Below, in pieces: positions 44,166-56,935 of a stretch of DNA of 64,000 nucleotides. A program made the translations under genes and the position numbers. Positions within the stretch are counted from its first letter, which is position 1; each line of letters begins with the position of its first letter. This DNA comes from Vanessa cardui (lineage: Eukaryota; Arthropoda; Insecta; Lepidoptera; Nymphalidae): assembly GCF_905220365.1 (NCBI RefSeq), contig NC_061123.1, forward strand, positions 16,350,275 to 16,414,274, in the 5' to 3' direction. Below the pieces are notes generated by a model. It searched no databases. It was given only the letters and a program-made list of their open reading frames with translations, and was not told the origin of the DNA.

Positions 44166-46266
44166 CAATTGTAATTCTTAATAAAGAACTTAATCATTTT
44201 GTATAAGTAGGCAGAACTGATAATATTAGCAAAAAGCAACAAAATCCGATCTTCACATTTTATAGCAATAATTTACTATTCATATTTAATTTGGAAACTT
44301 ATAAAATATTTCCTGCAAGGGCGTGTTACTTAATTTAATATCACCGACTTGTAGTCAAGCAAGTGAACAAACTTAACTAAGTAGCTCCCTGGGGGGCTTT
44401 AGACCAGAATAATCTTCTGAGTGGATTAGAAAACAATGTTAAAACGTACGTTGACCTTTCGTCGGTGTACTGCGAAAATTATAATATTCTTTGTGATTTT
44501 AAATAAATATTAAATATGAAAATTTTACTGCAAAGATACATTTTCTAATAATACTGTTGCAAGTTTATTAACTTGTTATATTATGCCAAAGAGAAATGAG
44601 GACACAGTTTCCTTGTATTTTTATTAAATCACATCAACGCAGATTATCCGCTATCCTTATAAGCTTAGAATCGTTTAAGAACGAAATGGTTTCATAAATG
44701 CAAAAGAAAATATATTTATCATAATTTATGAAGACTGAGCCGGTACCATTAAAAGTACAGGAGAAGTAGCACATTATATAATTTCGACTCGCTTGTCTGC
44801 ATCGCACGAAGAGTCTCGCGGCCTCAACTAACCTAAAATATAATTTATCGGAAAATTTTATCGCCACAAAACACACAATTATACAATTAACCGAACATTA
44901 AATATAACGCGAATTGACTTTTTAATTGATTTATACGAGTAAAACCATCGTCCCGTGTGATTATTGAGGCACTGAGTTGTTTTTATTTATTATATTAATG
45001 CATAGAAAACAATAGGCAATTGGTTGCTGGTTCGACCTTAATGTTATGGCATCTCGGACCTGATTCCATCGACCTCTTGGCGATGTTGTGTAACTGGTGA
45101 CCTATGTCGATCGTCTTTGTGTTAGGCCTTCAGGTGACAATAATGTATTTGTTATTATCTTAAAATGACAATACTAAGTTATTCTAAGCATGTCCTGATT
45201 CTGTCTCGATGCCATCGCTCGCTTAGGAGTCGATTATTCGCCTATTTGCAGTATTTTTTTAAGCTTCTACCAGGAATTACTTGACAAAGATATTTAACGA
45301 CTTCGTCTCACTGAGCTGAGATTGCATAATACTATATTAATAAAGTCGTAAGTACAGTCAGAGTAAGAAGACGAAGGTTTCGTCAGTTTTCAAATCTATT
45401 CCTTTATCGAGCCTTAAACTCTTAGTACCTTTTGAATCTAAACATCAAATCATTGCGACGCAATATGCCATTCTCGATCTATAAAGCATTTTGTCGCCCG
45501 AACTGAGCACACGAAAATAGATCTTAAGGTGACCAACCATTTCTTACCCCGACTGTACATACAAAACAGAATCATAGCTGAATGTCTTTACGAATCCTGT
45601 GCTCTAAATTTAATTACGTGTATTCAATTATATAATACAATGGCGCGTATGCTTGGAGTAACGCCTATTGGTAAGTCTGGGGTCACAGACGCGACCCGGC
45701 TGTAATACAACTTGATACGGACAGACATTAAAACAAACGGGATGTGTCGAGCCGTGACGCGCCCTTTAGATTGAATGTTACGGCGGGCACTCGAACACAT
45801 TCTACTTAAGATTTCAGCATAGTTAGATACCGTATGGTGTAACTGATAGCCATATAGAAGAGTGTTTGTTTATAATAAATCAGAATAATACACGCAATAT
45901 ATAACTTTTATGCACAAATTTCTTTGTCTATGCTTAACACTCTTGAGGAGTGATTTCATGTAGAGCCAATTCTGCATCAGAGAACATAAAAACGCATTGA
46001 ATTAGGAACTACGGGTTTTCAACGGGCTGCAACGGGTTGGTTCAGCTTCTTGGAATAAGAGGAAGTGTTTATAATTCATCTTGCTATATTTAATCAAATA
46101 AACTAACAGAAGAACGTTGTAATTTCAATAAACACGTTAAACATATACAAATAGGTAATGTGCAAAAGGAAGTTCTTTTTTTCTTAAAACCGTAGAACTA
46201 ACATTTGATATTACGACGTAAATGTTTACATTAAAACTTGTTAGTAAATAGTATAATGCCATAAGA
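44166..46266. other. Non-coding DNA, no gene recognised
   Basis: No reading frame or repeat that I can support. Composition is slightly more GC-rich near 45640-45790. Confidence 0.5.
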
Positions 46267-46287
46267 AAGTGAAGTGAAGTGAAGTGA
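46267..46287. repeat. GAAGT pentanucleotide microsatellite
   Basis: Four consecutive AAGTG/GAAGT units. The SINE-free surroundings give no further clue. Confidence 0.9.
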
Positions 46288-47680
46288 CGGAGCTGTTTGC
46301 TTTCCATTTCACAAACCAAACAGCAGGTAGCGAGTGACGGCGCCCAGACGCGGCCGAGAGCGACACTACGCACCCCGGCCGTACGTATCCTCGTACAGAC
46401 ACGCGGGCAATCAATCGTTCTTACAAGTTTACTTAAATTAGAGAATATATACAATGTAGTCAATAGTGGTATTCTAAATGTTTGATTTTTACGTCAAATA
46501 TTACATTGATTTATAGTTAGAAACACCTTAATCGTAACATGTACTCGTGATTATGAAAGAAATTCATATTTTTAGTTATAACTTTTAACATACATATATT
46601 GATTTAAGATTGAGTGTTTAGTTAAACTTTGTTAAAAATTCTTACGAATTCCGATTTCAAGTTAACGTGATATGTGTGTCTAAAGGCTTTTAGACTAGGA
46701 ATCAGGTGTGTTCCCAGGGTAACGGTTAGACGAGGGAGGACGTGTAGAGTCGTACCGGTAAATATTCAGCAGCTCTAAAACAATGAGCTGAACATAATGA
46801 CGCAGAAAGAAACGTATAACGTTTAATTTTTGTTTATGTCCTGTAAAGACGCTTATATTCGTTGATACCATTTTCATGCAAATAGCGGCTCCAACCGCAC
46901 CCCTAAAAATAATCGGGACGTCAAAACACATAATACTTACCGAGGCTCCCGCCAGCCAAGATCGAACTCTATTCGCAGGGGTTAAAGTTTAGTTTTCAAT
47001 GAACTAAATAAGTGGAGATGCTTTTTTCCTGTCAATGATAACAGTCGGGAGTTCGTATGTAGATGACTTGATGAAAGTTATGTTTGTTTGTTCGATAAGT
47101 GATTCCTAACGGCGGACTATATTAAGCTCGGCTTAAAGAAAACATAAACAATTCAATTGTAAGTGAGCTCGTGTAATTTATACGGACCCCGAGGAAACGA
47201 CGATGACGCGACGTGAGCCGAGGTACTCGCCAAATAAATTAAGTTGTGTGGAAGTTTGAGATTGTTTTAATTAATTCGTCGTATCTGAGTCTTTAGTAAG
47301 ATTCCGTTTGTGTTTTTGAATTTGATCTGAACTAATGTAGGCACAGGTGTGGCCTGACTGCAATATCATTAGCGCACTGTGCTATAGTTAGGAATGATAT
47401 TCGGTTTATCGATTATTAAAGCTTTATGCTATTGTTATTTATTTCTACGGATTAAATAAAAATGCAATCAGACCTTTATAGAATACGGGTAAAGTAAACA
47501 CAAAAACATTATTAATACTTATATGTAAACATACGTGAGGTACGGAAATTGTATGTTGACACCAATTACATAAAATTACAAACATATTATTTATTAATTG
47601 AGGATTTTATATTGTCGTCGTGTTTATACAAACAAACAGAAATAGAGCAATGAGGCCATGAGATCTCGGTACTGGCTGCT
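46288..47680. other. Non-coding DNA with a GC-rich patch
   Basis: 46300-46410 is GC-rich (CGGCGCCCAGACGCGGCCG) and covered by overlapping frames on both strands, none with a recognised domain. Possible promoter-like island, not demonstrated. Confidence 0.45.
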
Positions 47681-47747
47681 ACCAAATACTTTAAACAGTT
47701 ATTATCGCTTACCGAAATTGCGATAATAATTGTTCAAAGTATTTGGT
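47681..47747. repeat. Imperfect hairpin, 28-bp arms, 11-bp loop
   Basis: ACCAAATACTTTAAACAGTT plus ATTATCGC (47681-47708) pairs with 47720-47747 with two mismatches, across the spacer TTACCGAAATT. Stem length and loop size are near the range of insect pre-microRNAs, but the arms do not match a microRNA I know. Confidence 0.85.
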
Positions 47748-49712
47748 GAAAATATTTTGCTGCGAGGCCCTAATTTAATTCAATTAATTCTCCCCGTGCG
47801 AAGTCGAACGTGTTTTATGAATTCAGCATGAAATATAACATTCTACAGCTTCCATCGTTTTTCAGTTTGATAATTGAATCGAGTTAGCGATAACAGGTTT
47901 TCGCAAATGCTATTATCATTAATAACGTTTTCAACGGTATTAATCTCAACGCTTTTAGATTATTACGGGAGAGCCGAAATTACAGCTTTACATGAAAGTA
48001 CAGCTACATTTAATGCTTCTGAAATAATGCCTAAACATTTGGAATTTGTGCGCAAAAAGGCGGAAAAAGAGAAATAACGAGCAGAGCGTTGTCCAGGATG
48101 ATATAATCAGGCATAAAACCGGAGTCGCAGGGAAATAAAAGCAAGTCTGTCGTAAAAGGACGAGGTTTGTTATTAAAATGTGGGCTCTTTCTAGGAAAAC
48201 AGGTCTACGGCGCGAAGCGGACGGGTAGTCCGTTTTCCATTAAAAATATTTTTTATAGAACAAAACAGTTTCTTCTATTCTTTTCCGTTTTTCATCTTGT
48301 GAATTTTCCCTCGTATCTGTTCGAGTAATTATAGTAACCTGAAGACAAACGGGCGCCCTGTTATTTGAAAGAAAACGGTGTCGCCACTGTCGCGCGATCA
48401 TTTGTTCCAATTAAATTTGAATCCTTAATGTTCCGAGTCCTTGAAGCGAAAAGAACCTAAGCCGCGACCCGTCTTAAATACACTCCAAAGGTAATCCTGC
48501 ATATTACCATTTAAATACCGAAATAGAGACAAACGCTCGTTTTTATTGTATTAATAAGATAAATCACGCACGCTGGCTTTCTGCGCCGTTAGTTTGCGAA
48601 ATGATACGGATTTTCTTTATGAGCAAAAATTAGCTTTCTGTTTCTCTTTTATTTAATGTAATTTTAACAAAGGTCTGAGTAATGTTATGAAAATAACCCC
48701 TTGAAAGTAAAATATAGCCGAGCGCTGTTGTCTTTTGTTTAATTCATACATTGTTGGAAATTTTGTATTTCGTTATATATACAAAGGTTTGTAATTGCTC
48801 ATCCGATTGAAGATATCTAGCTGAGAAGCATCCACTCGTGTTATATGATGTGACGCGAGTCATTATTAAATACAATTTAATATAAAGAACATATAAAACA
48901 TTTAATATTACATGAATTTACATAAGAAGAAACGTTTTCTAAAGGTCAAGTTATTGTCTTTGTGGGCACACTATTTTTCTGAAACTATCAACGAATGCCT
49001 AACGATTCTTTACTTATCAACGTGGATTTTGTCGTAATTTAAACACTAGAAATAATCTTTGTTCGTTCTCAAAATATTGTATCGATTACGGCACTCGAAA
49101 CATGAAAAAACCTTCGGTATAACGATGATAATGATCCCCTTAATATTCTTTGCCAACATTAAAAAACTTTTCAAATTAACAGAATTTTACGTAACTGTAA
49201 TCTCTTACAATAAATAAAATAACCCTCAGCTTAATGTCGAAGGGATAGCCTTTGGCCATACCTTTTTAGTCTTCCATCAAGATTAAAAAAATAATTTTCA
49301 ACCTTACTACCATATAATAGAACTGAAATTCCGATAATATTATGTACAAGTTATAGTTTTCTCATACGCTGCGCGACTTTTCACTCCATTTCGCAAACGT
49401 TTTTATTATTGTAATTTGGATTTCGCTTTCCGCCGCTCGGTCACAGTCATTGGATTTTTTTGGTTTTTACAAATATATTACAAGTGTATTGCATGGTACA
49501 TTAAAACGACGCGATGTTCCTTTTAAGAAACGATAAAGTACTAAAAAAGTAAAACGAAATTTAATAAATTGATTAATACTAAATTCTATTTTAATATTAA
49601 AAGACAAAAGCAAATCAAATTCGCTCTGAAAAACAAGTATAAGAACGCCCTTAAGACAGATATTGAAATCGGCGGGTTAATATTATCATAATGACTGCTC
49701 GTTAACATAATT
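47748..49712. other. Non-coding DNA, no gene recognised
   Basis: The frame at 47874-48077 begins at TTG and has no recognised domain. Otherwise no gene or repeat supported. Confidence 0.5.
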
Positions 49713-49739
49713 AACCGGTTATCTCGCGCCGGATAACCG
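49713..49739. promoter_or_regulatory. Candidate regulatory palindrome (Grainyhead-like plus GATA-like)
   Basis: AACCGGTT at 49713-49720 equals the core consensus of Grainyhead-family factors. It overlaps an inverted pair CGGTTATC (49716-49723) and GATAACCG (49732-49739) that contains GATA cores. It sits in a GC-richer patch of otherwise AT-rich non-coding DNA. Motif matches alone are weak evidence for function. Confidence 0.3.
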
Positions 49740-50549
49740 AAGTAATTAGCACGTCATGCGGGCGGAGCCGGGTGGAGCGACTTTCATCTGGCAAAAAGTG
49801 GCGCCGCTGGAACTAAATTAGAAGCAAGTGATTACGTCTCGATTCGAGTACGATCTTTGAAGTTAAGTCATTGTCGTATTAGTTCATTAAAATATTATAC
49901 AAATTTAAATTTTAAATAAATTTTAAATAAATTCGACTAGGTATAATTAAAATTATTAACGAATTTCAGTTTAAGCAAGTTTTAATTTTACCTCCGTAGA
50001 AATAACGCTCTATTGCTTCAACGTGTAGTAAACATTTACGGGCTTCTCTACTTTATAGGCACTGAAATATAAAACCTCTTATGTCGATTTATTACACAGA
50101 GGTCACAGAATTTGGAAAAATAAAATACATCTATACTGAAGGTATCATACCTTTAAGAACTTAGTACAAAAAACAATTCAAACAATTTTGTAAATTTGTT
50201 TCAGACAGAACTCAATTTAAGATACAGTTAATAATATTTGTACTGATCGTATCGGGGATTATATTCAAGCAGCTTCAATTCAGCGGAGAGATGAATGTCG
50301 ATGGTGTGCGATACATAATTGAAGAGTTCCGAACGCGGATTACAAGTCCAAAGCTCTAATGGCCGATTAATTTGCCCGTATGAAGTTTAAAATCTAATTT
50401 GCTGGTTACCTAATGAATTACCTGATTAATTTCACTAACCAATATTCGTGTACATTAATTTATTAACACTGCACCGACCCAAATAAACGGCATAAGAGTC
50501 AAAGAATCGAGACAGTTTTCTTCCTGTCTTTCCGATTCCCAATCTATTT
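49740..50549. other. Non-coding DNA, no gene recognised
   Basis: Beyond a GC-richer patch at 49755-49810, nothing was recognised. Confidence 0.5.
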
Positions 50550-50705
50550 TTTTTACCTGGTGATAGGTCCCGTGTGCGTAAGTGTCATATATTCTGCCGG
50601 TAAGCAAAAATACTCAGTATGTTGGTGTATTTGAAAGTTGAGTGAACTAGTGTACAACTACAGGTACATTTCTTATAGGGCTATTGTTAATGGGCGGTGG
50701 GGACT
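50550..50705 (+). repeat. Diverged copy of repeat family 3
   Basis: TATTCTGCCGGTAAGCAAAA, ATACTCAGTATGTTGGTGTA, GTGAACTAGTGTACAACTAC and AATGGGCGGTGGGGAC follow the order of the copies at 38604 and 41740, with many substitutions and deletions. Confidence 0.55.
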
Positions 50706-51339
50706 ACATTTTATACTCTAAAAAAAATCTTCAGTAATCATTGTTGCATTCATAACTTTCATATTGGTAATGATGGGACGCTGTTTCAATTTGTGTCAAT
50801 TAAAAATGCGTTAAAACTAAAATTTTACTTGTTCTACGTTGAAATTCGATGTACGCCAATATATGTGTAAGCATTTTATAGCCCGTCCTTTGTCAGGCCT
50901 AAAGTACCTTCGAAGCTCACGTTTATTTAAGACGCACATTTAGTGTTTCGTTTTATTTGAACATAAAGATTAGGCGTAAGAGGTGCGCAGCCATTCCGTG
51001 TGCCGCCATAAAACAGCTCTCAATTCGGCAAATGAGCTATGAAACTTATACTTCCAGCTTTGGGTCCACTCGCCAACTTCAGCGTTGGCCAGCTGTGAAT
51101 TGGATCAAATCATTGAGCCACAGTTGTTTCGCTAATCTATAATAACTAATAATGATAATTATATTGATTATTCTGATATAATTAATATGACTTTTTGGTT
51201 CAGGGAATCACCCTGATGGCGGCTAATAGGTCAATTATTGCTAATATTGTTTAGCTTCCCTGTTCAGTGGTTCAACTTCTGCACATTCAAATGAGTCGTT
51301 TTGTTAGCAACATTATCATGCATTGTGCTTACTGCTGCG
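50706..51339. other. Non-coding DNA, no gene recognised
   Basis: The frame 50957-51142 shows no recognised domain. No repeats were noted before the trinucleotide array. Confidence 0.5.
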
Positions 51340-51361
51340 ATTATTATTATTATTATTATTT
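51340..51361. repeat. ATT trinucleotide microsatellite
   Basis: Seven ATT units. Ordinary simple-sequence repeat. Confidence 0.95.
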
Positions 51362-52317
51362 GCAACATATTGTTTTAATGCTCTGTTATTTATTCTGTAC
51401 TATTTTCTGTTACTCGGTAATTGCGTCCCGCCCCGTTAGTCTAATGACTAGTTAATAAGACTGAAAATTCCAAAAGCTGGATTTACATCAGGAGAATAAG
51501 ATATTGATTTTTCTGTTTTGTTTCTGTTCGGAGATTGGAAGTTAGCGATGGTTACACTGCAATAATTCTTAAAGCTTTGTCCTGCGCCGCTACTCTTCAT
51601 CGTACTCCATAAAAAAAAAACTAAATAAATACGCAATGATTTAATTTCGGCATATTCCAGTGTTATTACCGCTGGATATTTATTAATTTGCGTATTTCCG
51701 CATCGTTCAATAATGAGTTTTCCATTTCCGCCGATAAATAATGGGAACGTGTTGAAACTTTACAATAAAATTGTTCCATGCCGTGTCATTAAAGCAGGCG
51801 GCCTGCGCCGAAATTAGGACGCTTTAATTTGTTTCAAATTCGCATTTCGCCGACTCAATTAGAAGGCCTATAAGGGCACGACGAGTTCGTATTTAAAATA
51901 TCTGAAAACAAAATATTTTACCAGTTCGGTCGGAAACTCCATTTGTGAATTTAATTTTGCCCACTCTCTCGAAGAAATTCCTCCGTGGACCCGTAATATT
52001 TCAACAACAACTTTCGTGCGTTCGCGACGCCGCCGAGCCGACTCGACTCTGATCAGCTTTATGGCGCGTTTTAACAAGTCATTATTTTATTCATAACATA
52101 AGCGGAACCGAACGGTCACTCGTTAGCATTAATTGGTTAATGCCAATACACGCTTCAAACGTTTGATAAAGAACGGGATGTCTGTCTGAAATTAATACAC
52201 TACTACTATTTCACCAATTGCCAGAAGTTGGCACATAAATGTCCGCATTCAAGCAGTCATGTTTTGATGAAAAATATTGTTGAACGTGATGGTAATGCGT
52301 TAGATACGAAATCATCA
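51362..52317. other. Non-coding DNA, no gene recognised
   Basis: Minus-strand frames at 51448-51636 and 51868-52077 have no recognised domain. The second lies in a GC-richer patch (51990-52060) that might be regulatory or exonic, which I cannot show. Confidence 0.45.
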
Positions 52318-52440
52318 TAGATTCTACCACTAAACGACTGGGTTTGTTGTGTAGTAGTTTAAAGCCAGTATAAGTAAAGGCTCAAGGGGCATAAGATCTT
52401 TGTTGACACCACGTTTTGGTGATAATCATATCACCATATA
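52318..52440 (+). repeat. Possible remnant of repeat family 3
   Basis: GATTCTACCACTAAACGACT, TGGGTTTGTTGTGTAGTAGT, GCCAGTATAAGTAAAGGCTC and AAGGGGCATAAGATCTT follow the family 3 order (TTCTACCGCCAAATAACAG, TTGTTGTGTTCCGG, GCCAGTGTAACTACAGGCAC, AAGGGACAT). Highly eroded. Confidence 0.45.
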
Positions 52441-52859
52441 TTATTTCTTTCCAATATCTTCACCGTATCCATACCATACATATAGTTGTAAGTTATTTTT
52501 ATAAAACCCCAAAACAATTCATTCTAGGGTGCAATATGAGTAAAAAATTGAATTTAAAGTTTTGTAAATTTGTTGTATAAATTAACATGACCAAGAGTTA
52601 CGAGCAAGTCGCACATTGTAAACGGACCTCGGAATAAAACTTTCGCGAAACCAATAAGTAGCCGAGTTTCAAAGAGTTGTTCGTTCGGCTTCTGACGAAA
52701 TTGCAATTTGTACCGCCTTTATAAATTACACAGCCGCCTAACATTTTTTATAACGAGTCATAACATTTTGTATTTGTAAGTAAAACGTATTACATTTTTT
52801 TTAAAAGTGTATTTAAAATGAATAAATGAAAGCCAAAACCAGTATATAAATATAGAAAT

Positions 52860-53040
52860 AGATACGCGTCAAATGTAGACAGATCCTTCCATTATTGTAA
52901 ATGCGAAAGTTTTATGCGTTTGTCATTCTTTTAGCAATGCAATGGGTTGACGTGACGTTTTCCATAAATATAGTTTATGGGCCAAACAGTGACGTAAGTT
53001 TTTATCCTAAAAATGCACGGACGCGAAGCCGCAGGGAACC
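52860..53040 (+). repeat. Decayed interspersed repeat ending in 'GCGAAGCCGCAGGG'
   Basis: The left part CATTATTGTAAATGCGAAAG and the right part AGTTTTTATCCTAAAAATGC with ACGGACGCGAAGCCGCAGGG resemble the beginning and end of a repeat I know from many insect genomes. The interior is partly deleted. The frame on the minus strand (52931-53128) overlaps it and is incidental. Confidence 0.5.
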
Positions 53041-54120
53041 GCAATATACATGAATAAAAAACATCTTGCTGCGTACAGTTATTTATGGACTTATACAATA
53101 TTAAAATTATTATTTTATTAATGTACACATTTCGTTATAAAATATGGGCAAATGAACGAGAATCGAATTCGAAGTATTGTTGTATGGTCCCTGTCTAGAT
53201 GGGCTTGGACATAGTATACCGTAACAAAGGTTCTTGTGTAAGTTAAAGCAATTCTTTGTAAAAAACAACTAACATAAATTAACTACAATGATTTACGTAC
53301 ATACGCAAAGCCCATCACCGGTTATGAAAGAATACGCCCACTTGACGTGTCATGTATTTACGATTTTTTTAAACCCTGTTAAATGGGAGGGATCAGAGAA
53401 CAAATAAACTATATTTTAATGAAAGAAGGTCATGGTTTGGTTACAAAAGGCTACGTTCAATAAATTATCCGTTATCTGCGACTAATGCAAGTAACGACAC
53501 CGGCGACGTGTGGGAGAACGCGAATTGCGCTGCGTAGCGTTACGCGGCAGGTTACGGCCATGGTTATTCAATTAGCGGGGTTTACGGCGCGGAAAGATAT
53601 TCAGGACGAGCTGGATCTAATGTGCTGTTAAAACGCGCGATCATTGAACACTGGCTCGAATCTACATCCAACACGAATATTACATTATGTTTAACGACAC
53701 TCGCCGTCTCTCGGCGGTGGATACATGCCATTGACGTTTGGCAATTTTAGACCTTGCATTTGTCTAAGTTAACGCTAAAGTAGATAAAATCGTAATATAT
53801 CCTGGCAGACACACTTATATAGGGCACAACATAAGGTTATCTATTTTAAAATAGTAACTAGCATAATGACAGGTACAAGATAACTAACTGCCTGTCTCTA
53901 CTATAGCTGGGTTAAGAAGAGTTATTCTTAGTAAAAATTTTACAAGCAGTCCGAAATGACTGACTTTTATCTTTGCTATGGAAGTAAACTATGGATACTA
54001 TGCCAAATTTGTCGGTCTTCTGATTGTATTTTTCATGGGTTTATAGAATAAAAACCTTACAGAATCAATATAATAATTATATATGCCCTCGGAGGCAGAC
54101 ATATACAATATCGACATATG
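53041..54120. other. Non-coding DNA with a GC-rich patch
   Basis: 53480-53620 is GC-rich. A short plus-strand frame there (ATG at about 53559, ending at a TAA 23 codons later) is too short to call. No other feature recognised. Confidence 0.45.
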
Positions 54121-54153
54121 CAAGATCGAAAGAAAAGAGTTCTTTCGATCTTG
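54121..54153. repeat. Perfect hairpin, 13-bp arms, 7-bp loop
   Basis: CAAGATCGAAAGA (54121-54133) is the exact reverse complement of 54141-54153, across AAAGAGT. Terminator-like in shape, but there is no gene beside it and this is eukaryotic DNA. Confidence 0.85.
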
Positions 54154-55079
54154 AACACATATTTCGGTCTAATATTATTGCGTAGGTTAGTCTCACTTTG
54201 TTACTTGCGCTGTACGCTACAGTTATAATTAATGATGACGATGAAACAACCTGAGTAGAAGTACTTCATAAAGTCATGTATCTAACTAATATAAAAATAT
54301 AAGCGATGAGACTGGGGCTGCAGATAAGAAGTATTAGCAGGTATCGGGCGGGACAAGATGCGGGTCGCATCAAGCGAAGTTGGCGGAGCGACGGCTCTTT
54401 AATTAAAATTTTGCCTACGAGTCACTTTGATCCGCGCCGCGCCCACCTGCAGTATCTCGTGCTGCATCTTTGAGAGATGCCGTGTGTTGTTGAGATTAAC
54501 TTCATCCTTCTGCAACTTCGTAGCCTATTAATTAACTATTGATAAAAAACAAATCTCTTTTAAACGACATTATCATATTTTATATTATTTCCGATAAAAG
54601 TTTATTTTATTCCATTGTAATAATATGCTCTGAATGTTTGGCGTTTGTTGTTTCAAGATGAAACAAAAATATTAATGTCCATTGCGTTTCATTTAACATT
54701 ATATCCTGAACTCCAGAGCGCTTAATGTACAGCAATTGGTTTTCAGCGAGCCACCTCTGGCGCTATGTGTCCACAATACGCTCTCGACGCTTGTATCTCA
54801 GTAACAGTATTTAAACGTGTTTGCTCTTAATCCCCTCCAAGCCGCTGTAATCGCGTAACCGTCATTAACTTGACAGCTGACTAATTATCGGATGTACCCA
54901 TTAATACCACATGTAACTGGCAACGCAACTAAATACCGCGCGATCAGGTAAACAAGACAATATGCATAGGGCGTGTGTGCGTGCGTCAACACCGACGAAA
55001 TGTTGCTCATGATAGACATCAGCTGTCGTCCTCGTAACTGAGCCACTGATAAAATGAATATCAACGAAGCGTGAAATAA
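54154..55079. other. Non-coding DNA, no gene recognised
   Basis: No supported gene. The 70-residue minus frame at 54885-55097 overlaps the SINE-tail fragment that follows. Confidence 0.5.
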
Positions 55080-55125
55080 TTGGAGGCCTTTGCCCAACAG
55101 CGGTTTACTTGCAAACGGTTAATTT
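55080..55125 (+). repeat. SINE/RTE 3'-tail fragment
   Basis: TTGGAGGCCTTTGCCCAACA then GCGGTTTACTTGCAAACGG matches the tail module shared by the family 1 SINE and the RTE element. No SINE body precedes it, so it may be a 5'-truncated insertion of either element. Confidence 0.6.
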
Positions 55126-56906
55126 TCTTTAATTTACGTTATTGGAATACATAATGTGCAATTTACTCACACATATTTTAGTCAATCTTTTATATTAAGT
55201 TGTCTTAAGCCATATTATGTTATAAAAATGTAAAAGAAAAATTATGGGGTCAAAAAAACATCACTTTCATCAAATAAACGAATGTCTCGAAAAGTGTGTC
55301 ATAGAAGAATGCCAAAGCACCGGGATGCTCATCTACAAAATGAAATAAACATTTAAAGCAAACGTATACGACTAGAACTCGTCCGTAGCCTGAATTCACG
55401 TATAAATAAACTAAGACGGCGCTTCAGCCCACATCTGCAAGAATTCGGAGCATTGCAGTCGGAGAGAGTTGAGGAGAACCGATGACACGCTGCAATTATA
55501 GCGCCGACCATCCCAGGAATGCGCTGCGCATCGGACGGATGACCAGCGGCCGCCCCGGACCTGCTTATAAACTTATGTTGTATTTACTCGCTATACAACT
55601 ATGTGAGATTAAATTCAAACTTAATGAATAAATTGATCGCTCACTTTTGGAACATTTCAGGTCTATGGTATAAGTTTAAAGTACTTAAATCCGCTGACTG
55701 CGAAAGACGAATTAATGAAATCTATTTATTACAAATGAATAGTAATGAAATGAAGTTATTACACCGGGCAGGGTTTGGCGTTTCGATGTCTCTGTGCCCC
55801 GGGGCCTAGTAATAATTAAATCCAGCCTTGAACATGGCCCTTGTTTCGTACCTGTAAACTATGAATTAGTTATGTTTAAATTTAGTAGGTTACAGTAAAT
55901 ATTTCCAATTATAAAATCTTATCAATTCTAAATTATTTATTTTTATTTGTTTGTTTTTATTTCGTTATTTTAACAGGCAATTTATTTAGTTTTAAGCTAA
56001 CTAACTTCGCCCACTTATACGGAAGATAGATTGAATGTCGCCGAGGGCTTACTTCTAATGTGCCGGAAAAGATACTTCTTCGAGTTCCCGGTACATCGAT
56101 ACTTTCGCAGCTCTCACCGTTCCCGCTGAAAGTGGATAGAGAGTAATGGATCGTGTGTCGTTGAGAAGATTCAGCGGTTGGTGCGTCTGCGCGGGAGGAC
56201 AATCGATAAGGCCGCAGCCTCAGAGCGCACACATGCATTGGTAACCTACATCAGCGATGGCGCCGCCAGCAGCGCCAGGTAATGTGCGGCTCGAATCGAA
56301 TCTCGACACGCATCTCTATTGCGAGTGTCGGATGTGTGGCCGCTGACTTAGCATTCAGACGCACTCTGCCGCTGCTCTGCTGTCTCGGTGCTCCACTCAA
56401 TCGTTTCTGTGTCACGTATGTTTGTATGCCGAATGGAAACTCCTTTCACATTCGTTCGTTGTTTTCGTATAATTTTCATTTACTTTAACTTATTTATAAA
56501 TGACATCTTATTTTCTATGATATTATTTTGGTAACCTTTTACATTTTTCTTCGACACATAAATTAGTTACTACACTTTTAATTACTTCAGGTTGAATATT
56601 TAATATTGTGAGTTGTATTATAAAAGCCGCTACAATTTATTCTATTTTAATGGTATTGCTAGCACCGATCGTGTGAAGCATCGCCAATATCGCATTCATC
56701 AGCCGCGGTCTGATACCGCCTTTACTATTCATTAGTCGACAAACTTTCATCAAAGTAGAATACTGTGAAACTGAATTTAAACTTTGATTAATTTTATAAA
56801 TATCTGAAGAGATATTCTAAAGAGATTCTGAGGAGTCCATGTATATTTTTGCTTGAATTTATATATACATATAAATTGATGAGACGCGATGTTGCTATAA
56901 ACTATA
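55126..56906. other. Non-coding DNA with GC-richer block at 55430-55565 and 56030-56420
   Basis: The two GC-richer blocks stand out against AT-rich DNA. In 56030-56300 overlapping frames on both strands fail to show a domain, though CAGCGCCAG|GTAATG at about 56278 resembles a splice donor. This could be a promoter or first non-coding exon. I cannot support a gene. Confidence 0.35.
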
Positions 56907-56935
56907 CAAACAAACAAACAAACAAACAAACAAAC
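56907..56935. repeat. CAAA tetranucleotide microsatellite
   Basis: Seven ACAA/CAAA units between two ACTATAC phrases, which may be a duplication of the flank. Confidence 0.95.

Noticed and set aside
53559..53630. Short coding exon in the GC-rich patch
   Set aside because: Only 23 codons, no convincing acceptor in the right phase, and no family resemblance.
54121..54153. Bacterial-type intrinsic terminator
   Set aside because: The hairpin is followed by no T run and the window is clearly eukaryotic.
56030..56300. First exon with a splice donor at about 56278
   Set aside because: A single donor-like GTAATG is weak. No frame shows coding character and no acceptor partner could be identified.
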